From: Oscillospiraceae bacterium
Lineage (GTDB): Bacteria > Bacillota > Clostridia > Oscillospirales > Oscillospiraceae
Direction: 5' to 3'
NCBI GenBank assembly: GCA_031272845.1
Contig: JAISTA010000118.1
Location: 1 to 6,949 of the forward strand
Length of the DNA stretch: 6,949 nt
Shown in pieces: positions 5,474 to 6,949 of this stretch (position 1 is the stretch's first letter; the number at the start of each line of letters is the position of its first letter). Both the position numbers and the translations under genes were made by a program. The notes under the pieces were generated by a model. That model saw only the letters and a program-made list of their open reading frames with translations. It had not been told where the DNA came from and searched no databases.

Positions 5474-6520
5474 TTACTCCGCATTCTCGTTCCCCTCGCC
5501 CAAAAGAGCCTGACGCTCAAGCGCAAGGTCTCCAGAGGAGGTTTTAAGCGTAACTCCGCCGTCCTTTTCAGAATACTCCATCGCGTAAATAACAAGCTGC
5601 GGATACTCCAAAACAGCGGTGTCCTTTCGCGAGCTGATGTTAAACGCGCGGAAAACCGAGCCGTCCGCAGTCATCGCGGCGTACATAATGAGCCCGTCCC
5701 TGTGCGAATAAGCCGCCGCGCACACATTTTCTCCCGGCACCGAAAAAAGCTTGCCCTGCGACGAAACGCCGCTTTTCTCCGCCTTGAAAACATACACCTC
5801 AAACTCGCCGTATTCCGCGCCGCTTGCGCGTGCGGCCGCCGTGTTTTCCGTAACAACGGTAAAGTATCCGGAGTTTTGCAGGCTGACTGCGGCAATTTGG
5901 CCGTAGCCGCCGGATTCAAGCACAAAGCCCGGCGAATTCAGCATTTCGGCAAGCGTCATATCCTGCTTAACGCCGAACCTGTCCGCCAAAACAAGCGCGC
6001 TGCCTGAAAAGCCGAAAATCGCAGCCCGTTTTCCGTCCGGCGAGGAGGTTATAACAGGGCTGTCAAACGGCCGGACATACCTTTCAATAAGCCTGCCGGA
6101 GGCCTCCCAAAGCTCAATACCGAATTTACCCGCGTTAACCGAAAAGTGAGCCATCCGCTTTGAAACTGCGTTATAGTCCGCCAAAGCCTCGTTCCGCCAA
6201 TTCTCGCCGTACCGCAAAACCCAAAACGCGTTCTTTGCGCCCGTCAGCGAAACGGCGCCGCCCGCAAAATAAAACAAGCTGACAAACGCCGCCGACAGCA
6301 CAAGAACAAGCGCGATTACGCGCCGTGCGGCTTTCGGTACGGCAGGGTTTCGCGGAGTGTGACGCTCTCGGCGGCCGCTCTCGGCGGCGGGATATTCGTC
6401 CCCGTCAGTCTCGTCCTCTCCGTCAAAGCCCTCGTCATAGTAAAGCTCATCGTCCTCAAACCCATCCTCAGACAGGTCGTCGTCTAAAAAAAGAAAATCC
6501 TTTTCGTGTTTGCGCGGCAT
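5474..6520 (-). CDS. Single-span membrane protein with acidic cytoplasmic tail and extracytoplasmic propeller-like domain (DUF5711-like)
   Basis: A 348-residue protein when started at ATG 6520. Residues about 8-48 are strikingly acidic (DDDLSEDG, FEDDELYYDE), followed by a basic stretch (50-67) and one transmembrane helix (about 68-90), which predicts the acidic tail inside and the rest outside. The outer part has repeated short beta strands with turns such as SPDGKRAAIFG, SGSALVLAD and SGGYGQIAAV, as in beta-propeller or WD/PQQ-like domains. The layout resembles clostridial DUF5711 proteins, recalled and not verified. The frame stays open up to GTG 6610, but that codon is upstream of the predicted transcription start of the promoter at 6627-6599, so ATG 6520 is preferred; its Shine-Dalgarno is weak. 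It is the first gene of the apparent operon with the CvpA-family gene, pgsA and clpE. Function unknown; sensing or scaffolding at the envelope is a guess. Confidence 0.75.
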   Translation of the reverse strand: MPRKHEKDFLFLDDDLSEDGFEDDELYYDEGFDGEDETDGDEYPAAESGRRERHTPRNPAVPKAARRVIALVLVLSAAFVSLFYFAGGAVSLTGAKNAFWVLRYGENWRNEALADYNAVSKRMAHFSVNAGKFGIELWEASGRLIERYVRPFDSPVITSSPDGKRAAIFGFSGSALVLADRFGVKQDMTLAEMLNSPGFVLESGGYGQIAAVSLQNSGYFTVVTENTAAARASGAEYGEFEVYVFKAEKSGVSSQGKLFSVPGENVCAAAYSHRDGLIMYAAMTADGSVFRAFNISSRKDTAVLEYPQLVIYAMEYSEKDGGVTLKTSSGDLALERQALLGEGNENAE

Positions 6521-6598
6521 TGAAACTCGGGTTGTATTTATGGTTGGCAGAAGCCGAATTCGGGCGCCTGTCCCACAGTAAAGCATTCTGCATACTGC

Positions 6599-6627
6599 AT
6601 TATAGCACACAAAGTATGAAATAGCAA
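6599..6627 (-). promoter_or_regulatory. Sigma-70/sigma-A promoter of the four-gene operon
   Basis: On the - strand: TTGCTA (6627-6622), a 17-base spacer, TATAAT (6604-6599), with TG one base before the -10 box (extended -10). The -35 matches 4 of 6 consensus positions and the -10 all 6. The predicted start is near 6592, giving a leader of about 70 bases to ATG 6520. The leader contains a palindrome with CCGAATTCGG at its core. Confidence 0.75.
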
Positions 6628-6795
6628 GAGCCCAATGGGGGTTTACAGTAAGTTAACATTCGCGCGCGGGGGTAAGCTTTTGGTTGGGCGATTGCTGTGT
6701 ACTTGCGGCGGTGTTGGTGTTCTTTGCAACGGAAAGCTTGCGGCGGGAGCGAAAAGTTCTCTGTTCAGGGCGGGGTACGGGGTTTGGAATTGGGA

Positions 6796-6823
6796 TTTAG
6801 CTGCTCTTCATTGCGAAGCTAAA
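6796..6823. repeat. Inverted repeat, first of a palindrome cluster
   Basis: TTTAGCT (6796-6802) pairs with AGCTAAA (6817-6823) around a 14-base loop. On its own it is weak, but it lies directly before two strong palindromes and may be part of the same element. Confidence 0.4.
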
Positions 6824-6840
6824 GCGCCTGCGCGGCGGGC

Positions 6841-6874
6841 GGTTACTTTTTCCGCTTCGCCGGAAAAAGTAACC
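6841..6874. repeat. Perfect 14-bp inverted repeat (REP/MITE-like palindrome)
   Basis: The arms 6841-6854 and 6861-6874 (GGTTACTTTTTCCG and its exact complement) flank the loop CTTCGC. Palindromes of the type GGTTACTTTT...AAAAGTAACC followed by a second CTTCTTTT-type hairpin are, to my recollection, common as dispersed intergenic repeats in several bacterial groups. This could not be checked here. It is followed by AAAAA (+ strand). Confidence 0.7.
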
Positions 6875-6882
6875 AAAAAGGG

Positions 6883-6919
6883 GCGACTTCTTTTCTCTTG
6901 AGAAAAGAAGCAAAATCGC
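6883..6919. repeat. Second strong palindrome of the cluster, possible - strand terminator
   Basis: A perfect stem (6887-6897 with 6900-6910) is extended by GCGA (6883-6886) pairing with TCGC (6916-6919) across a CAAAA bulge. Read on the - strand it is followed by CCCC and TTTTT, so it could terminate a transcript entering from the right edge (inference). Confidence 0.6.
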
Positions 6920-6949
6920 TTTATGCCGGGCAGACGTATTAGCTGCAAT

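Larger units (their letters stand above)
6628..6949. other. Intergenic region without a convincing gene
   Basis: From the operon promoter to the window end I see no supportable gene, RNA gene or mobile-element gene. A + strand frame at 6635-6901 exists, but it runs through the palindromes and lacks a ribosome binding site. The right third (6796-6919) is a cluster of inverted repeats listed separately. The stretch 6660-6795 is GC-rich, and no structure was recognised in it. Confidence 0.6.

Noticed and set aside
5426..6007. 193-codon + strand frame opposite the single-span protein gene
   Set aside because: Arg/Lys-rich product without motifs, antisense to a frame with a clear membrane-protein layout, promoter and operon context.
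6635..6901. 88-codon + strand frame at the right end
   Set aside because: No proper ribosome binding site, no recognisable domain, and its last third runs through two perfect palindromes, so it is most likely a by-product of the repeat element.
1..6949. CRISPR array, tRNA, rRNA, transposase or integrase
   Set aside because: No regularly spaced direct repeats, no cloverleaf with a GGTTCRA T-loop in the proper context, and no recombinase motifs were found on either strand.

Overview
The window looks like a chromosomal piece of a low-to-mid G+C Firmicute, most likely a clostridium (inference). The reasons are perfect or near-perfect sigma-70-type promoters, strong GGAGG-type ribosome binding sites, a zinc-finger Clp ATPase of the ClpE type, a CvpA-family membrane protein and a single-span extracytoplasmic protein that resembles clostridial DUF5711 proteins. 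I cannot name the genus.

Left part (1-1362, + strand): two tandem leucine-rich-repeat lipoprotein genes. The first is cut by the window edge; only its last 107 codons are present. The second is complete (594-1286) and has a lipobox and six LRR strands. The two align for 107 residues without a gap, at an exact 960-base offset, with about 80 identical residues. Between them lie a strong hairpin terminator, a perfect TTGACA-N17-TATAAT promoter, a strong ribosome binding site and a 36-codon reading frame that ends 7 bases before the lipoprotein start. The lipoprotein has no usable Shine-Dalgarno of its own, so it is probably translated by coupling to this small leader frame. A bidirectional terminator (1331-1361) separates this block from the convergent genes to the right.

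Middle and right part (6627 down to 1331, - strand): an apparent four-gene operon. A promoter at 6627-6599 is followed by a single-span acidic protein with a probable extracytoplasmic beta-propeller-like region (5474-6520), a CvpA-family membrane protein (4596-5381), the phospholipid enzyme PgsA (3951-4541) and a ClpE-like protein unfoldase (1396-3834). The theme is cell envelope plus protein quality control. No CtsR or CIRCE heat-shock operator was seen. The intergenic gaps (92, 54 and 116 bases) each contain a small inverted repeat. The one before pgsA could form two mutually exclusive folds that hide or expose the pgsA ribosome binding site.

Right end (6628-6949): no convincing gene. It holds a cluster of three inverted repeats (6796-6919) that look like an intergenic palindromic repeat element.

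The strongest candidates for something undescribed are the duplicated LRR lipoprotein cassette with its coupled leader peptide, and the ClpE-like unfoldase with an unusually long acidic and Pro/Gly/Met-rich linker.
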